Below, in pieces: positions 45,395-53,932 of a stretch of 64,000 nt of DNA. Every line of letters begins with the position of its first letter. The stretch's first letter is position 1. The notes under the pieces are model-generated. The model worked only from the letters and a program-made list of their open reading frames with translations. It had not been told where the DNA came from and did not search any database. The position numbers were made by a program, and so were the translations under genes. Source of the DNA: Catenuloplanes niger (GTDB taxonomy: Bacteria; Actinomycetota; Actinomycetes; Mycobacteriales; Micromonosporaceae); contig NZ_JAVDYC010000001.1 in NCBI RefSeq assembly GCF_031458255.1, positions 6,209,001 to 6,273,000 on the forward strand. The letters run 5' to 3'.

Positions 45395-46717
45395 ATGGCG
45401 CCATCGCCGGACGGGACGGTGCCGTGGGCGGTGTGGCGGGTCGCGCTGGTGGTGTCCGGCGGGGCGTTTCTGAGCACGCTGGACGCGGCCGTGGTCGGGG
45501 TGGGGCTGGAGGCGCTCGGCCGGGAGCTGGGAGCCGGGCTGGGGCGGGCGCAGTGGGTGGCGACCGGATATCTGCTGGCGTTCGCGGCCGTGCTGCCCGC
45601 CGGCGGCTGGCTGATGCGGCGGGCCGGCACGGAACGGCTGTGGCTCGGCGGCATGGCCGCGTTCCTGGCCGCGAGTGCCGGGTGTGCGCTGGCCGGCGGC
45701 GTGGAGTGGCTGATCGCGCTGCGTGTGCTGCAGGGCGTGGCCGGTGGGCTGGTCCTGCCGGCCGGGCAGGCGGTCATCGGGCGGCTGGTCGGGCCGCTGC
45801 GGCTCGGCCGGGTGCTGGGGACGACCGGGATCGTGGTCACGCTCGGGCCCGCGCTCGGTCCGGTCGCCGGCGGGCTGCTGATCGACACGGCCGGGTGGCG
45901 CTGGATGTTCCTGATCAACCTGCCGGTGGGGCTGCCGCTGCTCGGGGCGGCGTGGCGGCTGCTGCCCCGCGCGCCCGGCGACCGGGTGGCCGCGGGCGCG
46001 CTGGACGTACCCGGGTTGTCGCTGCTCGCGATCGGGCTGCCGCTGGTCGTCTACGGCGGCACGGGCGCGCCGCTGCCGCTGGCGGCCGGGCTCGCGGCGC
46101 TGACCGCGTTCGGCTGGCTGGCGATGCGCGGCCGGCGGCCGATCCTCGACCTGACGATCTACACCAACCGGCGGTACGCGGCCGCGACCGTCACCGTGGC
46201 GTTCTCCGGCGCGGCGCTGTTCGGCGGCCAGGTCGTGCTGCCGCTCTACCTGCAGCTCGGGCGCGGGGTGTCGGCGGCCGAGGCCGGGCTGCTGCTGGTT
46301 CCGGCCGGGCTCGGGACGGTGGCCGGGCTGCCGGTCGCGGGCCGGCTCGTCGACCGCCACGGCGCCGGCGTGGTGGCCGCGGCCGGTGCGGTGCTCACGG
46401 CCGTACCCACGGCTGGGCTTGCTCTTGATCTGCCGTGGCCGCTGGTGCAGGCGCTGCTGGTGGCGCGCGGCGCCGGGATGGCGCTGGTGATGATGCCCGG
46501 CACGACCGGCGCGTTCACCGCGGTGACGGCCGCGCAGCTGCCGGACGCGACCACACAGATCAGCATCGTGTCCCGGGTCGCGGGCGCGGCGGCCACGGCC
46601 GGGCTGGTGATCGCGTTCGGGCACGGCACGGGGACGGCGTTCGCGCTGCTCGCGGCCGCGTCCCTCGGCTGCGGTCCGGCCGCGGTGCTGCTGGCGATCG
46701 AGGAGCGCCGCCGGTGA
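45395..46717 (+). CDS. MFS transporter, DHA2 (EmrB/QacA) type
   Basis: The 440-residue protein has about 13-14 hydrophobic segments and the DHA2 hallmarks: FLSTLDAAVVGVGLEALGREL in helix 1, QWVATGYLLAFAAVLPAGGWL and GTTGIVVTLGPALGPVAGGLL (motif C) in helix 5. Such proteins export drugs or metabolites using the proton gradient. The start at 45395 follows AAGGGGG; a GTG three bases upstream is equally possible. A bidirectional terminator follows. No regulator is adjacent. Confidence 0.92.
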   Translation: MAPSPDGTVPWAVWRVALVVSGGAFLSTLDAAVVGVGLEALGRELGAGLGRAQWVATGYLLAFAAVLPAGGWLMRRAGTERLWLGGMAAFLAASAGCALAGGVEWLIALRVLQGVAGGLVLPAGQAVIGRLVGPLRLGRVLGTTGIVVTLGPALGPVAGGLLIDTAGWRWMFLINLPVGLPLLGAAWRLLPRAPGDRVAAGALDVPGLSLLAIGLPLVVYGGTGAPLPLAAGLAALTAFGWLAMRGRRPILDLTIYTNRRYAAATVTVAFSGAALFGGQVVLPLYLQLGRGVSAAEAGLLLVPAGLGTVAGLPVAGRLVDRHGAGVVAAAGAVLTAVPTAGLALDLPWPLVQALLVARGAGMALVMMPGTTGAFTAVTAAQLPDATTQISIVSRVAGAAATAGLVIAFGHGTGTAFALLAAASLGCGPAAVLLAIEERRR

Positions 46718-46733
46718 GCCACGAACGGTAAGT

Positions 46734-46773
46734 GGCCGCAGCGGCCCTGCGGGGGCAGGGGGCCGCTGCGGCC
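46734..46773. terminator. Bidirectional hairpin after the MFS gene
   Basis: GGCCGCAGCGGCCC (46734-46747) pairs with 46760-46773 and is extended inward by CTGC/GCAG. It lies between the MFS gene and the convergent truncated gene. Confidence 0.8.
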
Positions 46774-46899
46774 GGGAGGAAGGGCGCCATCCGGGGGAGG
46801 ATCGCGTGTCCTGTTTGTATCCGCGACGGCGTGCCGGCAAACATCCGGTGACCCACGTTTTCGCGTGCCGATCGGCCGCGCCGCGCCGGTGCCGGGTCC

Positions 46900-47237
46900 G
46901 CCGAGGGTCTGGGTGACCGTGGTACCTCCACCGGCCGCGGGCCCGCGTTGACCAGCAGGATCGGGCCGGTCAGCTGGGCGCTCAGCAGGTTACCCCCGGT
47001 GTGCCGCGGCGTCTCACCGGGCCGGATCACCAGCGCGACCGTGGCGGCCTGTTCCCGGAGCGCCCGGTCGTGTTCCCGGCGCGCACCCAGCACCGCACCA
47101 CCGGCTGCGCCGGCGATCAGGACGACGGCCGCCAGCGGTACGCAGCCGGCCGCGCGCCGGCGCCCGTCCGTGGTGCGGTGCCCGGCCCGGTCGTCGCCGG
47201 CCGGGTCGAGCTCGATGATCCGCGGGTCATCCGTCAT
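46900..47237 (-). pseudogene. Truncated third member of the MIELD membrane-protein family
   Basis: The frame from ATG 47237 begins MTDDPRIIELDPAGDD, has one membrane helix (AAVVLIAGAAGGAVLGA) and continues NLLSAQLTGPILLVNAGPRPVEV, where the external domain of the 10.3-11.5 kb paralogs should begin. Beyond about residue 110 the family pattern (VVHAVSA, FDC) is lost. The open frame runs on as Arg/Pro-rich sequence through a terminator hairpin and into the MFS gene on the other strand until 46560. It is therefore best read as a 3'-truncated gene. It overlaps the end of the upstream gene by 11 bases. Confidence 0.6.
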
Positions 47238-47688
47238 GGTGTTCGGCGCGGGCGATCTCGTCGAACGCGGTCGTCAGACAGTCGCCGAACGGCCGCGTCG
47301 TCAGCAGGCTCGCGATCAGCAGCGCACCGTGCCGGGCCTGGGTCAGCGCCTTCGGCGGCGCGTCGTCGCCCTCCGGGTCGTAGACGCCCAGCGCGCCGGC
47401 CAGCAGCACCAGCACCACCTGCGGATCCACGTCGTCCTGCCAGGTCATCGCGTCCCGCACGCAGCCGGCCAGCACCGCGCGCACGTCGTCGCTGTCCACG
47501 CCGTCCGGGTGCGACTCCTCGACCAGCAAGCGCACCACCGCGCCGAGCACCCGCCCGGTCCGTTCCTGGTCCTGCGCCGCCAGCGCCTCGACCGCGGTGC
47601 CGAACGCCGCCGCGTCCCGCGCCCGCGCGGCCTCGACCGCGTCGGTGGCGGGAACGGCGATGGCGCGGGCGGCGGCGGGAAGCTTCAT
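47227..47688 (-). CDS. Conserved hypothetical helical protein
   Basis: The 153-residue soluble protein is predicted to be mostly helical. It has two similar halves of the pattern DAAAFGTAVEALAAQDQERTGRVLGAVVRLLVEE and DPQVVLVLLAGALGVYDPEGDD. Two cysteines (AGCVRDAM and GDCLTTAF) are present. It has no membrane segment or signal. The gene overlaps the truncated membrane-protein gene by 11 bases, so they once formed an operon. I do not recognise a function. Confidence 0.7.
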   Translation of the reverse strand: MKLPAAARAIAVPATDAVEAARARDAAAFGTAVEALAAQDQERTGRVLGAVVRLLVEESHPDGVDSDDVRAVLAGCVRDAMTWQDDVDPQVVLVLLAGALGVYDPEGDDAPPKALTQARHGALLIASLLTTRPFGDCLTTAFDEIARAEHHDG

Positions 47689-47709
47689 GCTCCGGAGCGT
47701 AGTACGCCG

Positions 47710-48471
47710 CTACCCGAGCACCGTCGCGTCGCGCAGATAGAGCGGGGACCAGGCCGGCGCGCCCGTGGTGCCGTGCCGCGGGTCCACGCCGACGAACGGC
47801 ATCCGCTTGATCATCGTGGTGGTGTGCCGCGCGTCCCAGTCCACCGTGGTCCGCTGCCGGAGCCGTTCCGCGCAGCGCCACTCCCGGCGCCCGAAGTCGA
47901 CGATCGTGTCGTGGCCGTGCACCTGCCCGAACGGCGGGAACTCGGTGCCGGTCAGCCAGCCGTGGTAGAGGTCCGGCCCGGCCTCCGCCCACAGCGGGCC
48001 GCGGAGGCTGCGCAGCAGGTCGTCCGGGCGGGTGTTCAGCAGCTCCGCGGTGGTGCCCGCGGTCACCGGCCCGCCCAGCGCCCGCCACGACTCGACGGTC
48101 AGGCCGGCGTGGGTGACCAGCAGTTCCTCGCCGCGCGCGGTGCGGACCGCGGCGGCGACCCGCATGCGGTCGCGAAGCCACCAGTCGGCGATCCGGCGGG
48201 CGTCCGTGTCGTCGAGCGGCTCGGGCCAGAAGGGGTCGCTCAGGCCGGCGTAGGGCGCCTCGTGGTTGCCGATGAGCTGGATCCACCGGGCGGGGGACTC
48301 CCGCAGCCGCTCGCCGACCAGCTTCAGCACGCCCGCGCTGTCCGGCCCGCGATCCACCAGGTCACCGACCTGGATGACGGTGACCTCCGGGTCCTCGGCC
48401 AGCGCGGGCAGCACCGCGGCCAGCCGGTCCGCACACCCACCCACGTCCCCGACGATCACCACGGTCGACAT
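47710..48471 (-). CDS. Metallophosphoesterase with altered first motif
   Basis: The 253-residue protein follows the calcineurin-like phosphoesterase order: VVIVGDVGG (normally GDxHG), QVGDLVDRG, LIGNHEAPY, LVTHAGL and QVHGHDTI. It resembles bacterial serine/threonine or diadenosine-tetraphosphate phosphatases. The first-motif histidine that binds one metal is replaced by glycine (D9-V10-G11), which should weaken the M1 site. The start at 48471 places the motif at the usual distance from the N terminus; the upstream ATG at 48519 adds an unrelated leader. Confidence 0.85.
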   Translation of the reverse strand: MSTVVIVGDVGGCADRLAAVLPALAEDPEVTVIQVGDLVDRGPDSAGVLKLVGERLRESPARWIQLIGNHEAPYAGLSDPFWPEPLDDTDARRIADWWLRDRMRVAAAVRTARGEELLVTHAGLTVESWRALGGPVTAGTTAELLNTRPDDLLRSLRGPLWAEAGPDLYHGWLTGTEFPPFGQVHGHDTIVDFGRREWRCAERLRQRTTVDWDARHTTTMIKRMPFVGVDPRHGTTGAPAWSPLYLRDATVLG

Positions 48472-48628
48472 CCGGCCCCTTCCGACGGCATCCGCCAAAC
48501 GTACCCACGCGGCCCGCACCCGGCCCGCCGGGCCGCGCTACCGGGGGACACCGCGCGCCTCCACGGTCATCCGCCCGTGGTCGGTCAGGCCGGCCGCGGG
48601 GGTCGGTCAGGCCGGCTGTGTGGGTGGG

Positions 48629-49603
48629 TCAGAGCCAGCCGCGGCGGGCGGCCTGGAAGGCGAGACCGGTGCGGGTGTCGACGCCGGCGATGGACATCAG
48701 GCGGTCGAGGCGGCGCTGGACGGTGCGGCGGCTGACGCCGAGCTGGGAGGCGATCGACTTGTCCGGCAGCCCCGCGACGAACAGCGACAGCAGGTGCTTC
48801 TCGCTGGCGTCCGCGTCGGCCTCCTCGATGACGCCGTCGGCCAGGCGCAGCGGGGTGGCGCGCTCCCAGTGCGACTCGAAGAGCGCGAGCAGCGCGTCCA
48901 GCAGTTCGCTGCGGTGGACCAGCGCTGCGGTGGGCTCGACGAAGCCGCGTTCGCCGTCCGGGACGAGTGGACAGATCGCGGTGCGGCGGTCCGCGATCGC
49001 GAGGCGCACCGGGAGCGCGGGCAGCGTGCGGGCCTCCTCGCCGAGGCGGACGCTCTCCGTGATGCCGGTCAGCTCGCCCGGGTCGGTGAGCAGGCCGCGC
49101 TCGTATATCGCCCGGTATCGCACGCCGCGCCGGAGCGCGCCGGACTCCTCGGTGTTCTCCGTGCCGGGCATGGCGAGCGGGTTCGTCCGGCAGAACCAGA
49201 GGATCTCCTCGCGCGCCTCCATCTGCACCGTGTGCAGCCGGGCGCGCAGCGCGGCGCGGCCGTGCACGATCTCGACCAGGCGGTCCGCGTCGCGGCGCCG
49301 GGCGATGTCGCGGAACTCCTCGGACAGCGCGGCGACCGAGCGGCGGGCCTCCTCCAGCGCGGCCTGGCGGCGCAGCAGGCGGTCGCCGAGCGCGACGTCG
49401 GGGGCGAGCGCCACGTAGACGGCGGCGTCGCCGGTGCGTTCCGCGGCGAGTCCCTGGTCGCGCAGCGCGTGCAGGGCGCGGGCCGCCTCGTCGTGCCGGA
49501 CCGACGCCCGCCGGGCGACCTCCTCGACGTCGGCGGAGCCGAGCCGGATCAGCGCCCGGTAGACGCGGTCGTGCTCCGGATCCAGCAGTGCCCCGTCCTC
49601 CAT
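48629..49603 (-). CDS. TrmB-like regulator with C-terminal LuxR-type helix-turn-helix
   Basis: The 324-residue protein begins with a TrmB-like winged helix (EHDRVYRALIRLGSADVEEVARRASVRHDEAARALHAL split over helices) and a coiled-coil (LLRRQAALEEARRSVAALSEEFRDI). A sensor domain follows, and then a LuxR-type helix-turn-helix (ASEKHLLSLFVAGLPDKSIASQLGVSRRTVQRRL read across two helices). This two-HTH architecture is common in actinobacteria. The start is ATG 49603; another ATG lies two codons upstream. It follows the PfkB kinase gene by 50 bases on the same strand and may be co-transcribed with it. Confidence 0.85.
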   Translation of the reverse strand: MEDGALLDPEHDRVYRALIRLGSADVEEVARRASVRHDEAARALHALRDQGLAAERTGDAAVYVALAPDVALGDRLLRRQAALEEARRSVAALSEEFRDIARRRDADRLVEIVHGRAALRARLHTVQMEAREEILWFCRTNPLAMPGTENTEESGALRRGVRYRAIYERGLLTDPGELTGITESVRLGEEARTLPALPVRLAIADRRTAICPLVPDGERGFVEPTAALVHRSELLDALLALFESHWERATPLRLADGVIEEADADASEKHLLSLFVAGLPDKSIASQLGVSRRTVQRRLDRLMSIAGVDTRTGLAFQAARRGWL

Positions 49604-49653
49604 GACCACACTCTACGAAGGCGACCTGAAATTCGGTCATACTGCCCCGGTCA

Positions 49654-50514
49654 TCACGTGTCTGTATGGTGCATCCACGTGCGGGTGCCGAAGTGTGCGC
49701 AGGCCCGCGCCGCGGTGTGGGCCGCGGGAGCCAGCAGCGACGGCAGCGCCGCGAGCCCCCGGGTGGCGACCGCGAAGGTGAGCGCGCCGTGGAAGACGTC
49801 GCCCGCGCCGAGCGTGTCCACGACGGCCACCGCGGGCACCGGGACCTCGCCGGCCGTGCCGCCGGGACCCCACCACCGGATCGGGCCGGCGCCGGCGGTG
49901 ATCGCGAGCCACGGCACGCCGTACCCTCGGATGATCTCCTGCGGTGGTCCGGCGGCCGGCGGGCGGAAGTCGGCCGAGGCCGCGACCACGTCGACCAGCG
50001 GCAGCAGCCGTTCCGTGCCGTCCTTCCAGCTGCCCGCGTCCAGCAGGGTGGCGATCCCGCGCCGCCGCGCCTCGGTCAGCACCGCCTCCGCGAGCGCCGG
50101 ATGGTGCCCGTCCACCTGCACCGCGGACACCCCGGCGAGATCGAGATCCGCCGGCGGTACGAGGTGCGCGCCGGCCGCGTCGGTGGACGCCACGGCGCGC
50201 TCGCCGGTCGCGGCCGTGACCAGGACGCTCGACACCGACGGCGGCCCGTCGTGGTCCGGCGCGAGGTCCCGCAGCCGGACGCCGCACTCCGCGAGGTCGG
50301 CCCGGACGCCGGTCGCGAGCGGATGCCGGCCGACGGCGGTGAGCAGCGTCGGGGTGCCGCCCAGATGCGCGAACGTGACCGCCGCGTTGGTGGCCGGCCC
50401 GCCCGCCGCGACGGTCTGCCGCAGCGCGGTGACCTTCTCGTTCGCGCCGGGCACCCGGGCCACCGACTGGATCACGTCGAGCGTGCACAGACCTGCGAAG
50501 ACGGCGTGGACCAC
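49654..50514 (-). CDS. PfkB-family carbohydrate kinase
   Basis: The 286-residue protein shows the ribokinase fold: FAGLCTLDVIQSVARVPG at the N terminus, GGPATNAAVTFAHLGG (signature 1 region) and VVDTLGAGDVFHGALTFA (signature 2, with the catalytic aspartate in GAGD). It phosphorylates a sugar, nucleoside or related small molecule with ATP. The substrate is unknown. The start is a GTG at 50514, 11 bases after the stop of a small upstream ORF; AAGGTG just before it can serve as ribosome site. Confidence 0.9.
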   Translation of the reverse strand: MVHAVFAGLCTLDVIQSVARVPGANEKVTALRQTVAAGGPATNAAVTFAHLGGTPTLLTAVGRHPLATGVRADLAECGVRLRDLAPDHDGPPSVSSVLVTAATGERAVASTDAAGAHLVPPADLDLAGVSAVQVDGHHPALAEAVLTEARRRGIATLLDAGSWKDGTERLLPLVDVVAASADFRPPAAGPPQEIIRGYGVPWLAITAGAGPIRWWGPGGTAGEVPVPAVAVVDTLGAGDVFHGALTFAVATRGLAALPSLLAPAAHTAARACAHFGTRTWMHHTDT

Positions 50515-50525
50515 GCCTGCGCACC

Positions 50526-50708
50526 TTACGGCCTGGGACGGCACCCGCAGTAGCAGGGTGTGCCGGGCGCCGGCCGGTACCACGTGCGGGACGCCCACGG
50601 CCGCCGCGGCGCGAACGAGCGGCGCGGCATCGGCGGCGGGTCCTCATCGACCGGTGTCACGCCGGACGGCGTCCAGGGCTCGTACTCGTCGCCACTGAAA
50701 GGGGTCAC
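50526..50708 (-). CDS. 60-residue small protein with Cys-rich tail, upstream of the kinase
   Basis: A GTG at 50708 follows a strong GGAGG with 8-base spacing. The product starts TPFSGDEYEPWTPSG, is rich in proline and arginine, and ends PAPGTPCYCGCRPRP with three clustered cysteines. The stop lies 11 bases before the kinase start, so the two are likely co-translated. The CxCxC tail could bind metal, which is a guess from residue pattern only. No family is recognised. Confidence 0.5.
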   Translation of the reverse strand: MTPFSGDEYEPWTPSGVTPVDEDPPPMPRRSFAPRRPWASRTWYRPAPGTPCYCGCRPRP

Positions 50709-50880
50709 CGCGCTCACCTCCGCGTCCGAAAGAACACTCACAGTCTGTAAGGACGGGCCGCGCAACGCCCACCGCAGCGGCTGCCGTGAAGGCGACATGG
50801 CGACATGTGGACACGTGCAGCATTTCCACGATCCGGCGCGTGACAGGGTGACACGTTCTCATCCGCACAGGAGCGCGCCC

Positions 50881-51393
50881 ATGGTCGACCACCCGCCCGA
50901 GGAGTTCGCGGACCTGTACCGGGGGCACTTCCACCGGCTGGCCGTGCAGCTCTACGCGTACCTCGGTGATCACGCCGAGGCGCAGGACCTGGTGCAGGAG
51001 GCGTTCTGCCGCGCGCTGGAGCGCTGGCCGGCGGTCCGCGGCTACGACGATCCGCCGGCCTGGGTCCGCCGGGTCGCCTGGAATCTCGCCACCAGTCGCA
51101 TGCGCCGCGTCCAGGTCGCGCTGCGGCACCTCGCCGGTCAGCGCGAACAGCACGCCGCCGGCCCGGAACCCGATCACGTCGACCTGGTCCGCGCGCTCGC
51201 CGCACTGCCCGCCCGGCAGCGGCGGGCCGTGGTCCTGCACTACCTCGGCGCGCTGACCACGGCGGAGATCGCGGCGCAGGAGGAGGTGGCCGAGGGCACG
51301 GTCCGGTCCTGGCTGTCCCGGGGCCGGACCGCGCTGGCCGCCCGACTCGACGACGATCCGATCCTGGTCCTGCCGGAGGTGCACCATGGCTGA
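50881..51393 (+). CDS. ECF sigma factor, SigE-like
   Basis: The 170-residue protein has region 2 (EEFADLYRGHFHRLAVQLYAYLGDHAEAQDLVQEAFCRAL across two helices; WVRRVAWNLATSRMRR) and region 4 (LPARQRRAVVLHYLGALTTAEIAAQEEVAEGTVRSWLSRGR). The ATG at 50881 has AGGAG about 12 bases upstream. It overlaps the next gene by 8 bases, marking that membrane protein as its likely partner. This is the second sigma/membrane-protein pair in the window. Confidence 0.92.
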   Translation: MVDHPPEEFADLYRGHFHRLAVQLYAYLGDHAEAQDLVQEAFCRALERWPAVRGYDDPPAWVRRVAWNLATSRMRRVQVALRHLAGQREQHAAGPEPDHVDLVRALAALPARQRRAVVLHYLGALTTAEIAAQEEVAEGTVRSWLSRGRTALAARLDDDPILVLPEVHHG

Positions 51394-52627
51394 TCACCTG
51401 CACGACGTCTTCGCCCGGTTCGAGGCGTCGGTCGCGCCCACGTTCCGCCCGGTGCCGGTGACCGAGCTGTCGGCCCGACGCCGCTCCGGCCGGCCGCGCC
51501 GGCTGCGGGCCGGGCTGCTGGCCGGCGTGCTGGTGCTGGTGGCGGGCGGTCCGGTGGGCGCGCTGACGTTCGGCGCCTCGTCCCCGGACGCGGCGCCGGA
51601 GGCACCGGTGCGGGACATCGGCCAGATCCGGCTGCCGGGCTGGGAGCACCGGGCACCGGCGCAGTTCGGCTACGCGGCCGGCACGCTCTGGGCCTACGGC
51701 GAGGGGCGATGCGCCGAGAACGTCTGTGTCGACTCCGAACTGGCCACCTCGACGGACGACGGCATGACGTGGCGGGCCCGGCCCGGCGGCCGCGAGTACC
51801 GGGACGCGAGGCTGATCGTCTCGCCGCTGGGCAATGTGTACCTGCGGGAGCAGGACTCCGGCACCATCGCGCGGGTGCTGCCGGACACCGGCGAGAGCGT
51901 GCTGACACCCGCGCTTCCCGGCCCGCGCGATCTGCTGGTGGTGAACGGCGGCGACCTGATCCTGGAGTGCCCGGGCCAGGAGACGTACGGCGGCCAGGAG
52001 GCCCTGGCCTGCGACCGCCCCGAGATCGCCGACCTGACCGGGGCCGTCGAGCCGGTGGCCCCGGCCGGCATGGGCCGGCTCACCCAGCTGGCGCCGGACG
52101 GCCGGGGCCGCACCTGGCTGCTGGGGCATGAGCCGGAGTCCCGCAGCTTCTGGCTCAGTTCGTCGGCGGACGGCGGCCGGACCTGGGGCACGCCGGTGAG
52201 GCGGGAGAGCGCGGCGGAGATCCGGCTGGCGGTCTCCCCGATCGACGGAGACGCCTGGCTGGTGGCCGGCGACCCGGTGCGGGCCTGGGCGGTCACCCAC
52301 GACGGCGACGGCCCGGTCGTGGCGGCCGGCGACGGCCGCGGCGTGGCGCGCGCCGGTGGGTCGCACGCGGAGGTCACGCAGTTCGACGATGCGAAGGCGT
52401 CGATGATCCGTGCGCTCGGCGACGGGGTGCTCGCGGTGGCGACGCCGGGCGACGGTGTCTGGGTGGTGCAGCCGGACGAAGGGCGGGGGCCGGTGGTCGA
52501 CGACTTCGTGGCGGTGGACATGGCGATGCACGCGGACGGTGGGCTGTTCCTCCGGGACGCGGACGGCCGCGTGGTGATCAGCGCCGGGCGCGGCTGGGAA
52601 CGCAGCATGGCCTGGCCGGTGCCGTGA
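51386..52627 (+). CDS. Membrane-anchored beta-propeller partner of the sigma factor
   Basis: The 413-residue protein has a cytoplasmic N terminus of about 50 residues (MADHLHDVFARFEASVAPTF), a membrane helix (about 52-72, LRAGLLAGVLVLVAGGPVGAL) and a large external domain. That domain contains Asp-box motifs (STDDGMTW, SADGGRTW), which mark sialidase/BNR-type beta-propellers. The propeller probably senses an external ligand or protein, and the short N terminus contacts the sigma factor. No zinc anti-sigma motif is present. The 8-base overlap with the sigma gene supports this pairing. Confidence 0.75.
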   Translation: MADHLHDVFARFEASVAPTFRPVPVTELSARRRSGRPRRLRAGLLAGVLVLVAGGPVGALTFGASSPDAAPEAPVRDIGQIRLPGWEHRAPAQFGYAAGTLWAYGEGRCAENVCVDSELATSTDDGMTWRARPGGREYRDARLIVSPLGNVYLREQDSGTIARVLPDTGESVLTPALPGPRDLLVVNGGDLILECPGQETYGGQEALACDRPEIADLTGAVEPVAPAGMGRLTQLAPDGRGRTWLLGHEPESRSFWLSSSADGGRTWGTPVRRESAAEIRLAVSPIDGDAWLVAGDPVRAWAVTHDGDGPVVAAGDGRGVARAGGSHAEVTQFDDAKASMIRALGDGVLAVATPGDGVWVVQPDEGRGPVVDDFVAVDMAMHADGGLFLRDADGRVVISAGRGWERSMAWPVP

Positions 52628-52667
52628 CGGTCGCGGGGCGGGGCCGGGCCGGCCCCGCCCCGGTCGC

Positions 52668-53762
52668 TCAGCTGATCCAGCGCACCGCGGAGTTGAACAC
52701 GCCGGTCCAGTTGAAGACCGCCATGTTGTCCCAGCCGTCGCCGGAGTTCTGGATGTCGCGCGGGTCCCAGCCGTTGCCGGGCACCGCGTACCAGGTGGGC
52801 TCCCAGTAGAAGACGCCGATCGCGCCGCCCGCCTTCGCCGCGTTCTGCACCGCGGCGAACGCGGCGCCCTGCCCGGCCCAGGTCGCCGGGTAGCCCGGGC
52901 AGGCGGTGGTGATGCTGTTGCCGGTGCCGTCCGCGTTGTCCAGCGTGAACGGCGTCGCCGTCTCCGCGAGCACCACCGGCTTGCCGTACCGGCTGATCAT
53001 GTCCTTGATGACCGTGGTCAGGTTGGCGGTCGTGCCGTGCCAGTTGCAGTAGTACGACAGCGCGGTGACGTCCCAGGTGACGCCGGCCGCGCGGATGCCG
53101 TCGTAGAACCAGCGCGCGTTCGCCAGGCTGTCCGAGTTCGCGGTGTGGATCAGCACCTGGGTGCCGCTGTTGCACGCCTTGACCGCGTCGTAGCCGGACT
53201 TCAGCAGCGTGGCCAGCGGCCCGAAGTTGTTGTTCACGATCCGGCCGTCGTTCCACAGCATGCCGACGTTGATCTCGTTGCCGATCTGGATGCTGTCCGG
53301 CGTGGTGCCCTGCGCCTTCAGGCTGCCGCACAGCCCGTACGTGTGCTGGTAGACGTCCGTCGCCAGCGCGCTGATCCCGTGGCTCGCCCAGGCCGCCGGT
53401 TTGGTCTGCACGCCCGGGTCGGCCCAGGTGTCCGAGTAGTGGAAGTCGACCAGGAGCTTGAAGCCCTTGGCCTTGACCGTGCGCGCGTACGCCAGCACCT
53501 TCGCCGCGTTGTTGTAGCCGCTGACCGGGTTCACCCACACCCGCAGCCGGACGTAGTTGACGCCCGCGCCGGCCAGGATGTCGAGCGGGTCGGCCGGCGC
53601 GCCGGCGGCCGTGTAGTACCGCGCGCCGAGGTCGGTGGCGCGCTGCAGCGTGGAGACGTCGGCGCCGCGCATGGACAGCGTGCCGGCCTGGGCCGGGGAC
53701 GCGACCCCGACCAGCACGGCGGCACCGAGCACGGTCGCGGCGAGGACGGATCGCAACGACAT
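52668..53762 (-). CDS. Secreted GH53 endo-beta-1,4-galactanase
   Basis: The 364-residue enzyme has a signal peptide (cleavage near AQA, residues 24-26) and a GH53 TIM barrel: MRGADVSTLQR, NYVRLRVWVNP, GFKLLVDFHYSDTWADPG. The acid/base is E163 in QIGNEINVGMLW and the nucleophile is E267 in VVLAETATPF. It hydrolyses beta-1,4-galactan side chains of pectin (arabinogalactan type I) outside the cell. Length is typical of the family. A perfect LacI-type operator lies upstream, which fits induction by galacto-oligosaccharides. Confidence 0.95.
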   Translation of the reverse strand: MSLRSVLAATVLGAAVLVGVASPAQAGTLSMRGADVSTLQRATDLGARYYTAAGAPADPLDILAGAGVNYVRLRVWVNPVSGYNNAAKVLAYARTVKAKGFKLLVDFHYSDTWADPGVQTKPAAWASHGISALATDVYQHTYGLCGSLKAQGTTPDSIQIGNEINVGMLWNDGRIVNNNFGPLATLLKSGYDAVKACNSGTQVLIHTANSDSLANARWFYDGIRAAGVTWDVTALSYYCNWHGTTANLTTVIKDMISRYGKPVVLAETATPFTLDNADGTGNSITTACPGYPATWAGQGAAFAAVQNAAKAGGAIGVFYWEPTWYAVPGNGWDPRDIQNSGDGWDNMAVFNWTGVFNSAVRWIS

Positions 53763-53792
53763 GGGGCCTCCTCATGGATGAGCTTCGATGTT

Positions 53793-53808
53793 CTGTGAGC
53801 GCTCACAG
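53793..53808. promoter_or_regulatory. Perfect 16-bp LacI-type operator CTGTGAGCGCTCACAG
   Basis: The palindrome is 31 bases upstream of the leftward GH53 start. It has the AGCGCT core shared by the sites before the GH2 gene (28.1 kb) and the DUF6807 gene (1.8 kb). Confidence 0.8.
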
Positions 53809-53849
53809 TAGACGTTCCACAGCAAATCCAAAAGCCCTCCACGGTACGT

Positions 53850-53863
53850 TGGGAGCGCTCACA
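53850..53863. promoter_or_regulatory. Second LacI-type site TGGGAGCGCTCACA
   Basis: It shares the right half GCTCACA with the perfect operator 56 bases away and has a TGGGAGC left half like CebR-type sites. It lies between the GH53 gene and the rightward dehydrogenase, 70 bases before the latter's start, so it could control both. Confidence 0.65.
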
Positions 53864-53932
53864 GGCGAGCTCCGAGACCGGCGCCGGGTACCCTCGCCTC
53901 CGCACAGTGCACACACGAAGGTGAGGAACCCC

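Noticed and set aside
46560-46900. C-terminal half of the truncated MIELD-family gene as real coding sequence
   Set aside because: It passes through a strong terminator hairpin and overlaps the MFS gene by more than 150 bases, with only Arg/Pro/Ala-rich composition.
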